Made by a program: the position numbers and the translations under genes. A DNA stretch of 64,000 nt from Mytilus trossulus (lineage: Eukaryota > Mollusca > Bivalvia > Mytilida > Mytilidae): the NCBI RefSeq assembly GCF_036588685.1, contig NC_086378.1, positions 77,951,127 to 78,015,126 of the forward strand. The letters run 5' to 3'. The notes below the pieces were generated by a model, which was not told the DNA's origin, did no database searches, and worked only from the letters and a program-made list of their open reading frames with translations. This document shows, piece after piece, positions 1-12,140 of the stretch (its first letter is position 1; each line of letters opens with the position of its first letter).

Positions 1-970
1 TAGTGATATATAACAATCTTTAAGGAAAAGAAAATATATAAAGTGATCTCAAATAGCTTATAATATATTTTTAAAAGCATTGATTGATTTTTAAAGCAAA
101 ATAGTCTTTTGGTGTTCTCTTTGTCGTGTCCATGTTGTGTCATGCCCATATAACTGCGTTGATGTCTTCGTCATGTTGGTCTCCACTACTGTTTATGCCC
201 TGGGTTTTCCAATAAGTTGCTTGTAAAGAAGTTCAGATATACTTATTTGATTTGATTTTGTTTTAAATCTGTGAATTCAGCTAAAGTTCCTTCACCACAT
301 TGTCTTCGCTCATTGACATACACAGGATTTTCTGAGAATTTACAAACATATCCTCACGTACATCGTCCGATCCAACATCCAAACTGTGTTGCTATTGTTG
401 TTTTGCATATGATTAAGTCGCATATCCTTCTTTTTTCTTATTGTTCACCAGTTCAACGGAAAGAAGCAACAGTGTTCCAGTCGAAATCTTATAAGTGATG
501 TTTGTTCATCAGGTTCTTTTTTTTTATCGATCAAAATTTTTTCCAAGTCAATTGTATCAACGATTTTTGTCTCTTTCTGATATTTGCATACACTAGAAGT
601 GTGCCTGCTTTACATTTGATGTTGTTGTCTACTAGACAGTTGTTTTGCGCTTTCAAGATAGTTAGTCCTATAATCACCCAAGAGTGTTCAGCTTGAGTGA
701 TTTTGATTTCTTAGATTTTTGTTTGTTATAATCACAACTGCCTTAAAAGGCACCAACCCTTTGCGGTGTTTGTGCATTAAGTATCAGACACATCATGACT
801 ATTCATGCATTTTCTCCTGTCTTTTTTGTGGGGGTTTCCCCACATTATGGTCATATTCCTCTTCTTTCTTTTTTTGTCTACTTTTTTCCCAAATCCCAAG
901 TTTATTAAATCAACGTTTTTACAACCCTATGAAAATTACTAATAGAAGCATGTAATACATATAATCACAG

Positions 971-1111
971 GTTTTTACTAGAACCATGAAAACACGGTTC
1001 TAGTAAGTATTTTCCTTTATTTTTCTGTGCATTTTATTGTGGAAGCTCGTGTCATCATGCATGCTATATTTCATGCATGATGACAAAAACTTCCACAATA
1101 AAATTCTAAAA
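971..1111. repeat. Two adjacent stem-loops (MITE-like debris)
   Basis: About 973-1003 forms a short hairpin with the arm ACTAGAACC pairing with GGTTCTAGT. About 1028-1108 forms a larger hairpin with ~35-base arms around TTATTGTGGAAG and CTTCCACAATAA, the loop lying near 1062-1072. A third partial copy of the same words (TTATTGTGGAAGCTTGTGTC) recurs near 1256, so this looks like a short inverted-repeat element that was partly duplicated. Confidence 0.6.
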
Positions 1112-1534
1112 ATGTACTCAAGGTCAACGCTATTACAATTCTATAATATTACTGAATGAAGCATTCAAAACTTATAATTTTTTTTTTATATGATCAGGAA
1201 AACACGATTTCTATCATTTTTTTTTTAATTTTTAATTTATTTACCTTTGCACTTTATTGTGGAAGCTTGTGTCATTATGAATGTTACATTTGATATGGAA
1301 ATGAAGGTTGATTTCAGAACGAATTATAATGATTATAATGAAGCATATAAAAGAGTCATGTTATGTAAATGAATTGTAACGTATTGTTTAAAAAAAAACC
1401 AGGTATTTTATTCATTGGTATTTCACCCTGTTTGCATTAAATTTTTCCAAGTTATGTCATTGGTAAATGAAGGTGCTATGGAATGTAACATTGATGCTGC
1501 CCAATACCTCTTTGTGTGAGTATGAGCGAGCATT

Positions 1535-1640
1535 CGTCTGTAAAATGTGACCTATAATGGTTACTATTTACAAATTGTGACTTGAATGGAGAGTTGTCGC
1601 ATTGGCACTCCTTACACATCTTCTTATATCTATTATTTGG
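1535..1640 (+). repeat. Interspersed repeat copy ('GAGTTGTC-CATTGGCACTC' family)
   Basis: The phrase GAGAGTTGTCGCATTGGCAC followed by an ACATCTTCTTAT end recurs in diverged form at about 10190-10290, 41225-41290 and 50265-50315, and inverted near 46810 and 61880. It is a dispersed family. I recognise it as common in mussel DNA; no coding content. Confidence 0.55.
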
Positions 1641-1723
1641 TGCTGTCTGCTGGTTGTCTAACATTTTAGTAGGTCCTGTTTTTACATATTGTATATGTAT
1701 ATATCTAAGTTAACATGTTTTAG

Positions 1724-4700
1724 GACCATGTGTTGCTGGTGTTGTTGGAACTAAGATGCCGAGATATTGTTTGTTTGGAGACACTGTCAATACAGCATCG
1801 AGAATGGAGTCTAGCGGCATGGGTAAGACTAGTTATAAATTTTCCGTGGACATACATAGAATTGTTTTCATAATGGTGTGGACGAGACAATTTCCTGACG
1901 CGCTCAGCTTATCAATTGACTTGGAAATATTATATGAACGTTCCTCTTTAACGCGAAATTATCACATCGCACTTGCTCTAGACGTTTAGACTGTGGGGTT
2001 GTTAAAGGTTCTAACGCATAATTCAAATAATACGAATAACTAGCATGGGAATACCTTGTGTGTTGATTTTAATGTTTAAGTCGAATGATTCCTTATTGTT
2101 ACCAACATACCGGTAAGTGTCGAGGTATACCACACTGGTACGGGGTATACCTTTCTCTATATATAATTGGCTGTATAATCGATAAATGGTGTAAGCATGG
2201 TAAAAGAAGAACAAAGCTCAAAATCCCTAATCAGACTTGTCAAGACTGAATGAAAGGAACAGTCAGTGCTTTTATTTCTGTTTTCCATCTCAAAGTGAGA
2301 ACTTTTGATTTATTTCAGAGCAAAAGGTTGATACTATTCATAGTTGTTTACTATGGCTCCTGGTGTAACAGTATAACAGGGACATGGATATATGAGCAAT
2401 CTTTGTACAAGCAATTCAAGGGATCATTATAATCATTCCAATTGAAGTCTGTTTCATTTCAGGTGGAAGAATACACATAAGCTGTGTTACACAAGCTCTG
2501 TTAAACGATCATGGAAATTTTGTAATGGAGTTCAGAGGTATCATTGATGTTAAGGTAACTTATCTTGCTCTTTTTATGTGCCTAGTAAGGTAAATATTCC
2601 TTCACTTAGGCAGAACAAACTTGCTACTCTAATGTCCAATTTTAGATAACAAGATATGGTAGTATTTCAAATTAGTCTAATATCCACCAAATACAAAAAT
2701 ACAAAATGATGTAAAGAACTAAAGAGCAAGTTAGGTGTCTTGCTTTTATGATTCATGAGGCTGTCTATATATTTTAATGTGTTGATGCCTACAATGGTCG
2801 TACTCTGGTGTCAGATAAAGTCTATTGTAATTTTTATGGAATTATTTCTATATGTATGTAATGGTCGGCCTACGTTGTAAGGTTTAGGTTTACAATAGAT
2901 GGCAGGTGTTGTAAGGTTTAGGTCTATAACAGACGGCATGTATTGTAAGGGTTAGGTCTATAATAGACGGCATGTATTGTAAGATAGAGGTCTATAGTGG
3001 ACGGCACGTTTTGTAAAGTAGAAATCTATAATGGACGGCAAGTTTTGTAAGGCAGAGATCTATAATGGACGGCAAGTTTTGTAAGGTAGAGATCTATAAT
3101 GGACGGCAAGTTTTGTAAGGTAGAGATCTGAAATGGACAGCAAGTTTTGTAAGGTAAGGATCTGTATTGGACGGCAAGTTTTGTAAGGTAGAGATCTCTA
3201 ATGGACGGCAAGTTTTGTAAGGTAGAGATCTATAATGGACGGCTAGTTTTGTAAGGTAGAAATCTATAATAGACGGCAAGTTTTGTAAGGTAGAGATCTA
3301 TAATGGACGGCAAGTTTTGTAAGGTACAGATCTATAATGGACGGCAAGTTTTGTAAGGTAAAGATCTTTAATGGACGGCAAGTTTTGTAAGGTAGAGATC
3401 TATAATGGACGGCAAGTTTTGTAAGGTAGAGATCTGAAATGGACAGCAAGTTTTGTAAGGTAAGGATCTGTACTGGACGGCAAGTTTTGTAAGGTAGAGA
3501 TCTCTAATGGACGGTAAGTTTTGTAAGGTAGAGATCTATAATGGACGGCTAGTTTTGTAAGGTAGAAATCTATAATAGACGGCAAGTTTTGTAAGGTAGA
3601 GATCTATAATGGACGGCAAGTTTTGTAAGGTACAGATCTATAATGGACGGCAAGTTTTGTAAGGTAAAGATCTTTAATGGACGACAAGTTTTGTATGGTA
3701 GAGATCTATAATGGACGGCAAGTTTTGTAAGGTACAGATCTTAAATGGACAGCAGGTTTTGTAAGGTAAGGATCTGTATTGGACGGCAAGTTTTGTAAGG
3801 TAGAGATCTAAAATGGACCGCTAGTTTTGTAAGGTAGAGATCTATAATAGACGGCAAGTTTTGTAAGGTAGAGATCTATATTGGACGGCACGTATTGTAA
3901 GGTACAGATCTATAGCGGACGGCAAGTTTTGTGAGGTAGAAATCTATAATGGACGGCAAGTTTTGTAAGGTAGAGATCTATAGTGGACGGCAAGTTTTGT
4001 AAGGTACAGATCTATAGTGGACGGCAAGTTTTGTAAGGTAGAGATCTATAATTGACGGCAAGTTTTGTAAGGTAGAGGTCTATAATGGACGTTATGTTTT
4101 GTTAGGCAGAGGTCTACAATGGACAGCTTGTGTTGTAAAGTAGAGGTCAATATTAGAAGGCATGTGTTGTAAGGTTTGGTTCTATAATGAACGGATATTG
4201 TAGTAAGGTTCAATTCTATAATGGACGACATGCGTTGTAAGTATTAGATAGATGTATATAATGGACGGCATGTGTTGTAAGGTTTATGTCTATAATGGAC
4301 GATATGTGTTATAAGATAGATGTCTATAAAGGATGGCCCCGATTTGTTAGGTAGAGCCTAAGAGGTGATTAGTTAGACGGGATGTGTTTTAAGATTCAGG
4401 TATATGATGGTTGATCTCTGTGGTAATGTGAAGTCTATAATTGACGGTCCGTATTGTAAGGGTATACAAATAAAAGCTGTAAAAATATTATTATTTTTAC
4501 ATGAAACATTGTGATCGTATATGTGTTGTCATACTTGCAATTGTATATAAACTAAATTAAATATGGTAGAAATTATAGACATCGCAGTTTGATTTGAACA
4601 AGTATGATCATTTTCTACGTGACCAAATTCATTACGAAATCATATATAATCTTTGGTCGCCGTGATAAAGCATTTTTGCGCTGATGCGCATAAAGCAAAC

Positions 4701-4931
4701 ACCAATCGAGAAATCAATCAATTGATCAATCATAAAACTCGGACATTAAACTCATTTTTCAACTAATCGTAGGGTCTAGCGAGGTAACAATAGAAAAAAA
4801 CACTGCTCTTTTTAATAAATTATACACTAATGATTTGACAATGATTGTAGGGAAAGGGGCCAATGGCTACATATTGGTTAGAGAAATTGAAAGTTGAAGA
4901 ACCTGCTAAAGTAGTTTCAATGTTTCTTTGA
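1724..4931 (+). CDS. Receptor-type guanylate cyclase, C-terminal part (last three coding exons)
   Basis: Class III nucleotidyl cyclase that would convert GTP to cGMP at the cytoplasmic face of a membrane receptor. Exons: 1724-1822, 2463-2554 and 4851-4931, each bounded by AG/GT and joining in phase (2 nt completing a codon at the start; 1 nt carried over; phase 0). Exon 1 encodes the catalytic core phrase [20 protein letters not shown] followed by VNTASRMES; the Cys before LFGD is the guanine-selecting position, and the [10 protein letters not shown] wording fits receptor rather than soluble cyclases. Exon 2 ends in FRGIIDVK. Exon 3 starts [12 protein letters not shown], the usual end of the cyclase fold, and stops after a short tail (TGA 4929-4931). 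Extracellular, membrane, kinase-like and early catalytic exons must lie upstream of this window. An AATAAA at 5286 is a candidate poly(A) signal. Which receptor it is cannot be told. Confidence 0.9.
2860..4478. repeat. 34-bp minisatellite with 306-bp higher-order repeat
   Basis: About 47 tandem copies of a 34-bp unit whose core reads GACGGCAAGTTTTGTAAGGT followed by AGAGATCTATAATG. The central block (about 3000-4060) is very homogeneous, while the flanks (2860-3000, 4060-4478) are diverged. A marked variant (GATCTGAAATGGACAGC) lies at 3125 and 3431 and as GATCTTAAATGGACAGC at 3737, exactly 306 bp (9 units) apart, so the array expanded in nine-unit blocks. It sits in the last intron of the guanylate cyclase gene. 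Because 34 is not a multiple of 3 it gives many spurious short frames on the minus strand. Confidence 0.95.
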
Positions 4932-6050
4932 AAGTCTCATGGTGATAACAGCGGGAAGTCTCAGGGATTGGAAAATGATTGACATTTCAAGTAAACCTAA
5001 GTTGTATAGAAACCAAAGACAGCTCAATGTTTCTATATGGAGGATGAACAAGAAAACTGCCAGACAATCGCATAATAATGTGTAATATTTGCACCATTTG
5101 TGTCTTATTATTGTTTTTGCTTTTTTATGCGTACATATTTTATATTTACTCCCACCGTAAAGGCATTAGAATGTCTCGAAATGTTCGTATATTGACTGAA
5201 AATATGCTTAAAACAAAACCACAGAAAATTGAATTTAGATGAGAAATCGTTTCTGCAGATTCCAAAAAAAAATGATATTTTGTTGAATAAATTTAATACT
5301 TCATCAAGACTTTAAAATATGAAAGACTACTGTAACACATGTAAATATGTGTACTGATAACTTTAGCAAGACTTAAATCATCTTATAGATCTGCTAGATG
5401 TGGGTTAATATTTGCAGTATTCGGAAATTGCTATATTCGATCATTCGACCTTCAATTTTTATGGATATTTGTCGAACATTTTTTTATAACGAATCAATTC
5501 AAGATGAATGAAAAGCCTGTATATCAATAAAGTGAAAAATCTTAACAATCAGAAGATTGAGTGGCAGTTCAAAAGGAAGGCTCGTCTTGTTTATTTAACA
5601 CATTAAGTGATATCTTGGACTCGATTAGGGCGTGTTGAGGAGATGAGGTTGAATTTGAAAAGGCAGGATAGAAATTACAACCAAAAAAATATGCAGGCCA
5701 AACTTCTCATCCTAGCCTTCCGTTAAAACCAAATAGAAGCTCCCTAACGTCTTAATTTGTTAATATTATTTCCAACAAATTGCCAACAATGTACTTTGCA
5801 ATATTTATAAATTTAAGTATGTTTTGACAAAACATATCTGTATCGTATTATTGTTATGCATTATTGAAACGAAAATGAATTGTTATCTTCAAAGTCGTAA
5901 ATTTGTATGGGATGTCATATATAAATATGGGATCGAAAAAGCAATACTATTATCCGATGGTTCTGTTAATTTACTACTTGAATGCAACACCTGGTCAGTT
6001 CGACTTCAAAAGGGATACACTTAAGTATCAAAGTGTAGTGTTAATTTCCC
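4932..6050. other. Guanylate cyclase 3' UTR and intergenic DNA
   Basis: Follows the stop codon of the cyclase. Contains AATAAA near 5286, then AT-rich sequence in which I see no further gene. A 66-residue open frame at 5824-6024 has no recognisable feature. Confidence 0.5.
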
Positions 6051-6054
6051 TTCG

Positions 6055-7180
6055 AACCTGACCAAATTTAATCTTACTCCCCGTGTCAGTGTCGTAAGAC
6101 TCAGTGTGTCAAAGTAAGACGAGGTGGCGTGCTTAGTATATTAGCTAGTTGGGGTAGTAGAACTTCGCTAATTTATGTATAGCAAAACAAAGCGTATTGG
6201 AGCGTGTCGGAACATATCAGTGTATTGATTCTCGAGTAGTTATACACAGCTAATACACAGCTAGAAGGTAGAAAGAGTAACGGAAGTAGAGTGTCAGAGT
6301 TGTAAGAATGTAGCATGTCACAGTAGCTTGACTCATTTAGTTCGAGTACTAAAACTCCGCTAGTGGTAGTAGTAAGACTCAGCCAGTTGGAGTGGTTAAG
6401 ACTCAGTCAGTCGGAGTGGTAAGACTCAGTGTGTACAAATAGTAGGACTCAGTGTGCGAAATAAGGAAGACACAGCGTGTCAAATAGTGAAGACACAGCG
6501 TACCAAATAAGGAAGACGGAATGGTGTCAAATAAGGAAGACTCAGTGTGTGAAATAAGGAAGATACAGCGTGTCAAATAAGGAACCCAGTGTGAGAAATA
6601 AGGAAGACGCAGCATGTCAAATAAGGAAGAGGTAGTGTCTCAAATAAGAAAAACACATCGTAACAAATAAAGAATACGCATTTTGTCAAAATTAGGAAGA
6701 CGCAGTGTGTCAAATAAAAGAGATGCATCGTGTCAAATAAGGAAAACGCAGCTTGTTAGTGTAGTACGATTCTGCTTGTTTGAGTAGTATGCCTCATCAA
6801 GACGAAGTAGTAGGACGCTATGTGTCAGAGAGGAAAGACACAACCTGTGAAAGAAGAAAACGCAGCATATCAGAGAAGTATAAAATTGATAAAAATCCAG
6901 TTTGTCGAAGAATTAACACTCAACGTGTTACATTTGTAAGACTGAACGTCACAATGAAGTAAAACGAAGTGTTTGAGAATACTAAGACGTTGACTCAGCG
7001 TGTAGTAAGACTCATGCAGCAATTCAAAGTAGCAAGACTCGGCTTGTCGGATAAGTAAGACTCAAGGTGTTAGTGAAGTAACTATCAGACAGTCTGAGTA
7101 GTAAGACTCAGCGTGTCAGTGAAGCAAGACTTAGAGCGTCAATGTAGTAAGACGCATCATGCTCAAATTGTAAGAACATC
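6055..7180. repeat. Degenerate tandem array, 23-bp unit
   Basis: Best preserved at about 6460-6760, where units of 23 bp run head to tail with the consensus ATAAGGAAGACGCAGTGTGT followed by CAA. Towards both ends the motif degrades to a GTAAGACTCAG(C/T)GTGTC phrase with irregular spacing. No function inferred; it lies 1.1 kb downstream of the cyclase stop codon. Confidence 0.8.
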
Positions 7181-8715
7181 ATGCAAGAACTCTATTGTAA
7201 ATTATTTTTTATTATTGAATATTACTTGCACAAACATAATATCTTAATACATGTACTTGTAACTGTTTGGTATATTTTCTGATTAGCATATAATCACCTT
7301 AATCACAAGAGTTGGTGATATGTGCTACGGTTGTTATAGAGTTTTTCTTTTCGTCTTGTCATTTTTGTTATTGTTGCGTTTTTTCATATACCATAAGTGT
7401 CACGTTTGTAAGCTGATACGTTGTGATCACATTTTTGTGGTCGTAAATTAGTTTCAGATTTATTTTCAAAAATTTTAGTGTTTGTGTCGTAAGTTAAAAG
7501 GAGAACATCGGGTTATATGTACCTTTGTTTTATGTTTAGTTAAGGTTTTTTTTTCTTTTCGTCTCTCATTGTTGTTATCGTTGGGTTATTTTTATGTAAA
7601 GACGTGTCACGACTTCGAGCTTATATATTGTGATGTCTGAACACGCAGACAAGTTGAAATAAAGAAAAGAATATACTTAAAGTTCAATCTGCTTTTTAGC
7701 AAAAAGCTAATAAGTTTAGAATATTAAAGCCAAATAAAAATTATAGTGTTAAAGAAAATTCCGTATTCAAAGTTTACAAAATAAAAAACAAAAAGTATAC
7801 AAGGAACACCCATTTCAGCATTTATGTGAAATAAAAAATCATAAAGCTATTTAGAAGGAAATAAAAATTACCAGGTCGAAGAAAGACAGACACAATTTTC
7901 CACCACGACCAAGAAAAAAAGTCGGAAAGACCATTCAAAAATCAATAAAACTGAAGAGTGATCAAAAGACTGTGTTTTGTAACGAAGTAAGGTCATGTTC
8001 ACACAAAACGCCATGTATAATAAAAATGTTTACAATTGGTTTAATGTAATGTACACTGGTTTCACATCTATACACTTTGTTTATTTACATGCACATAAAA
8101 GTTGTTCACACTTGTTAACTATATGTCATTTAAATGTTTATTACGTAGAACCAAATGCAACATTTTCGGGCAATTTCTCTAGCAGTTTTGAAACGACAAT
8201 CTGACTTCGAAAAGGGGGGCACTGGATTTTTCCTTGAAAAATAGTCTGATCCCCTTATTGATAAAAAAGAAGATATCTTTTGGTAATACCGAAGATAAGA
8301 AATAGTATTCTGAATCCAGAGTTTCTCCATACATTATACTGTAAAATATTGAACAAAAATTATTGGATTGCTAGCATAGAAAACAAACTGAATAAAAACG
8401 TACGCGAGAAAAAGAAACACATACCCCCAACCCCCTTTTTCTGAAGTTAGGTGGTTGCTTCTTTATAAAAGCCATTTTGAATTTTTGCAGTAGTTAAAAG
8501 ATACTAAACTTGTCTCGTTTACGCATTAGAAAACGTAGGCTGCAGCAGCGTTCTTGCGTTGTTAAGGATCACTACATTTCTATCTTTTCTGTTTCTTGCA
8601 AATTGTATTTCTTCTTCACACGTCCAATGAGTATTTGCCAAAGGGAGGGGCAATGTTTTTTTTTAATTAATTGTGTAGAATGCGAAAAAAAATAAGCATT
8701 TTTTTATCCAAGGGA
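7181..8715. other. AT-rich intergenic stretch with a diverged duplication
   Basis: Two diverged copies of a ~200-bp segment sit at about 7330-7440 and 7540-7640; each has TTTTCTTTTCGTC, a TTGTTATTGTTG-like phrase and a GTGTCACG..GAGCTTAT-like phrase. The rest shows no gene. The 66-69 residue open frames at 7995-8330 have no supporting feature. Confidence 0.4.
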
Positions 8716-8719
8716 TAGG

Positions 8720-8900
8720 TTACCTAAGCCGTATTTGGCACAACCTTTTGGAATTTTGGATCCTTAAAGCTCTTCAACTTTGAACTTGTTTGTCTTTATA
8801 AATATTTTGAAGTGTCACTGATGAGTCTTATGTAGACGAAACGCGCGTCTGGCGTACTAAATTATAATCTTGGTACCTTTAGTAACTATCAACGGACTTG
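8720..8900 (+). repeat. Interspersed repeat copy ('GATGAGTCTTATGTAGAC' family)
   Basis: Contains TGATGAGTCTTATGTAGACG then AACGCGCGTCTGGCGTAC and a TTGGTACCTTTAGTAACTAT end. The same family occurs at 13010-13190 on this strand and inverted at 13895-14085. I recognise it as one of the most abundant mussel repeats. No coding content. Confidence 0.8.
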
Positions 8901-10189
8901 AGATACTAGACAAAAAGTACAATTTACGTCTCTCTGTTTTAAGATATGCATTTTTAAGTGAATCGTTTTTCAGTAAAGACCAGTGGCAAATGTTTCTTTG
9001 TACGTCGATTCGGGAAGACCTTCTCAGATTAATTATGTGTTTGGCAATGATGATGCTTTGAGTCTTGATAAGGGATAAGTAAAGCTACGTAAAAAAAAAA
9101 TTATAACAAATAAATATATGAAGTTTAGAAAAATATTTCTGTAAAGAACTTTTTAACAATTGTTATTATACATGGTAAAATTAATGTTCTAAACACCTAG
9201 TTGTGTGCACACTTAATATACACACGGCCTACATTGACTATCGACTGCATGTAGAAAAAAATTGTAAGCATTGAGTTTTATCAATGGGCACGTAATTGTG
9301 TTTAGTTTACGTGTGAGTAACACAACATCGAGTTTAAGACAATGTGAACACGGCCTAAGTTGAATTGCCAGGTGAGCAATGTTATACAGAACTGTAAGTG
9401 GTATACTGAGATGAAAAATAACACAAATGTAACTAAACGAGCACACATGAAACGGAACTAAATATAATGTGATGGAGAGAATCACTATTCTTCGAAATGA
9501 ACACTGACAATCCTAGTCAATTCAGATTGAGGTCAAATGAACGTCGAGGACGTGTGGGAATCGGACACACAACCTCAGAGTCGGCAGACTATGGATGCAT
9601 TAATTGCATTTGTATATCAAACAACCATGGAGGTTACTTGTAACAACATAAAAATAAGTATATTTGTGTTCCAAAGATAGTGTTTCTGGAAAGTACGTCC
9701 ATAATAAAGGTTTGCTATTTACATTTAAGTTACGTAAGCTCGACTGAGAGCAATGCTCTTCTTCGGACACAGTCATCATGGTCTATACAATGTGATTTTG
9801 CCCTTTCCCATCGGAATATTCAAAAACCCATGATTTTCTAAATTTAAATACAAAATATATTAAATAATAACAGCAGAAAAACAATGAATTTATTGAATCC
9901 CATGTTATTCTGCACAATTTGGTACATGATTTGTAGCTGTAAGGAGAGGCGGCGGTGGATTTGAAAATGAGTGTTTAGCAAATTAAAATTGTCAAGGTTT
10001 ATTTAATGGACATGGTTGACAACAGTCTTATGCCAATTACATGTGCAGTTTTCAAAATTCTATTGTATGCCTCTTTTCCTGTTTGTCGTTTTTTATCGAG
10101 TATTTTTTAGCACTCCTTTTTTTCAATTTGCCATAAGAGAATTTAGTGTATGAGACTTCAGTCCCGAACTGCTGATCTTTTCAGAGCAT
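8901..10189. other. Intergenic, no gene recognised
   Basis: AT-rich DNA with short open frames only (longest about 90 residues at 9213-9485, minus) and no domain, splice structure or repeat that I can name. Confidence 0.4.
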
Positions 10190-10290
10190 CTTGTAATATG
10201 GTTTGTGTTGTTTACTTTTTACACATTGTGACGATGATGGCGAGTTGTCTCATTTTCACTCATATCGGATCTTCTTATTTCTATATACTG
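10190..10290 (+). repeat. Interspersed repeat fragment ('GAGTTGTCTCATTTTCACTC' family)
   Basis: Carries GATGGCGAGTTGTCTCATTT then CACTCATATCGGATCTTCTTAT, matching the family described at 1535-1640. Confidence 0.55.
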
Positions 10291-10544
10291 AAAAACAATC
10301 TAAGAAATTAGTATTTCTTTTTTCCCAAATGGACAATAAATGTCTGTTCAATGTTCCTAAATCTTTGTATTTGAGGCTAAAAATGAATAACTGAATATAA
10401 AAAAAAAAGATTCTATATAAATTCAAATATCATAGGTGATAATGACGAAGAGGAATATTATGCATTACAGTTATTTCAAAAAGAAATAAATTTAAAAAAA
10501 TCACGTATATCGATACGGTAATCAAAAAGACAAATAATAAAAAT

Positions 10545-10800
10545 ATCTAACTCCAAGGAAAATTCAAAAAGAAAAGTCCTTTATCTAATGACATAATCAA
10601 ACGCTCACAAGCATCAAATGAATGGAATCAACTGTCATATTCCAGAATTGGCAAAAGCATTTCCTTGTGTAGACAATTGTGGAATTATCTGTTTTATAAC
10701 AAGCAAAACCTCACACTTTGATGACGGTCGCATATAATTCCATTATTTTGACAATATATTGTGATATTTTCTTCGTTTTGGAGGTTTGATAATTGTCATT
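10545..10800 (+). repeat. Interspersed repeat copy, same family as 19740-20050
   Basis: Shares with 19740-20050 the ordered phrases CTCCAAGGAAAATTCA / GAGGAAAATCA, AAAGTCC, AACTGTCATATTCC, a GG(C/T)A(A/C)A(A/G)GCATTT phrase and AATTCCATTAT-like wording. Non-coding dispersed repeat. Confidence 0.55.
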
Positions 10801-11520
10801 TGGTCTCACAAACATGGTTAATCCCGCCACATTCGTCGTTTTTATGCTTATCTAGAGTCAGAAGCCAATTAAACGGTCATTATTGTTTGATGTTGTTAAA
10901 CTTATCAACAATTAAATGTTATTCTCATTAAACTCCATCCCAAAATAGTCACTTTATACAAACTACCAAAATCATTATTATCTGTTCTGACTTTAAAACA
11001 CTGATTTAAGATTTACATTGTATACACAAAATAATAAAGAAAGGAATGAGAAACCTTTCTTTTTTCGTATTTCGAAACTTCGATGTTGACCAACCTTGTC
11101 GTAACTTTAAGGCAGATGGCGGATTCGGGGTTGGGGTGAACAGGTCGTCCACTATTGGATTGAAAAACGTATCGTGTTTTAGCATAAAATTGTCATAAAT
11201 GTTAAGTCTCACTACACTCGGTGCTATTGATTGCTTTTTAAGGATAACACCCTTTTCAAAATCCAGGAGCCGCCCCTGAAGGTATATTTGAACTGTGCAG
11301 TATTTATTTGCGGTAGTTAAAGCTTGTTAGCTGTGTATTAATTAGACTATAGTACAGTAAGAACAAACACATTTTACCTGTGTCATGTGTTATTTACTTT
11401 CACGGATTTGGCTATACTTTTTGGTACTGTTAATTTCATTAACTTCATATGTTTCCATGATTCAAACAACATACATGTATATAAATTCATGAAATAAACA
11501 TAGCAGCAACTGTATATGTA
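10801..11520. other. Intergenic, no gene recognised
   Basis: No coding, RNA or repeat structure that I can support. The 68-residue minus frame at 11006-11212 has no recognisable content. Confidence 0.4.
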
Positions 11521-11524
11521 CTAA

Positions 11525-11700
11525 TGGACAGAGGCGGATATAGCCCCCCCCCCCTCCCCAACATTTTGTGGACAAAATGTGGGTGGTTATATAGGGAATC
11601 ACTGAAGCGTGACGTTAGTGGACCCTCTCTTAGGCAGTCAGTGGGCCCACACTTATGAAAATTCTGGGTGCGCCACTGAATGCGACTTGCCTCATGACGA
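11525..11700 (-). repeat. Interspersed repeat copy, same family as 20905-21065
   Basis: Shares with 20905-21065 a C/G-homopolymer near the start, TGAAGC(A/G)TGAC, CTCTCTTAGGCAGT(A/C)A, GTGGGCCC and a terminal CC(A/T)C(A/C)TGA. The 77-residue minus frame here is a by-product of the repeat. Confidence 0.65.
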
Positions 11701-11934
11701 TTAGACGTGACTGCGAGCACCTTTGATACTCATTACTTATACATTGAAATACCAAACGTTATATAGTACCATAAAACCCCACCCGTAAAAACCGCTAAAA
11801 AATTTATCGGGACTTTTTATACGTAACAACAAACTTTATAAATAGTACGTACTGTTACAGAACTGGTTACACTAGTTCCTATCTATATATAAGTAATACA
11901 ATTAATGGAAAACCCCAAATGCAAAAAGAATGGA

Positions 11935-12140
11935 ATATATTTCTTTTTTGGTTGTGCATCCATGTCTCTCGTTTTGAATATCTCACTTTACGCCAGTACA
12001 ACGAACTCAAATTTTAATGTTTTTTTAATAAAATTTATTTCTTTTTTGGCTGTGCATCCATAATGGACACATGTCTCTCGTTTTGAATATCTCACTTCAC
12101 GCCAGTACAACGAACTCATCTATGAATGTTTTTTTAATCA
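11935..12140. repeat. Tandem duplication of a ~100-bp segment
   Basis: Two copies (about 11937-12025 and 12038-12140) share TTTCTTTTTTGG then TGTGCATCCAT, ATGTCTCTCGTTTTGAATAT and CGCCAGTACAACGAACTCA. The second copy has a ~10-base insertion after CATCCAT. Confidence 0.8.

Larger units (their letters stand above)
1..1723. other. Gene-less stretch, probably intron upstream of the guanylate cyclase exons
   Basis: No coding exon was recognised here. The exon at 1724 begins with a 3' splice acceptor and the rest of the receptor must lie further 5', so this stretch is most likely intron. It contains two stem-loops (971-1111) and one copy of a recurrent mussel-type repeat (about 1535-1640). The small open frames at 271-955 have no recognisable protein features. 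Confidence 0.5.

Noticed and set aside
3026-4231. Several overlapping 61-residue minus-strand open frames with a recurring LPYKTC phrase
   Set aside because: They are translations of the 34-bp minisatellite; all start and stop at unit borders and carry no independent coding signal.
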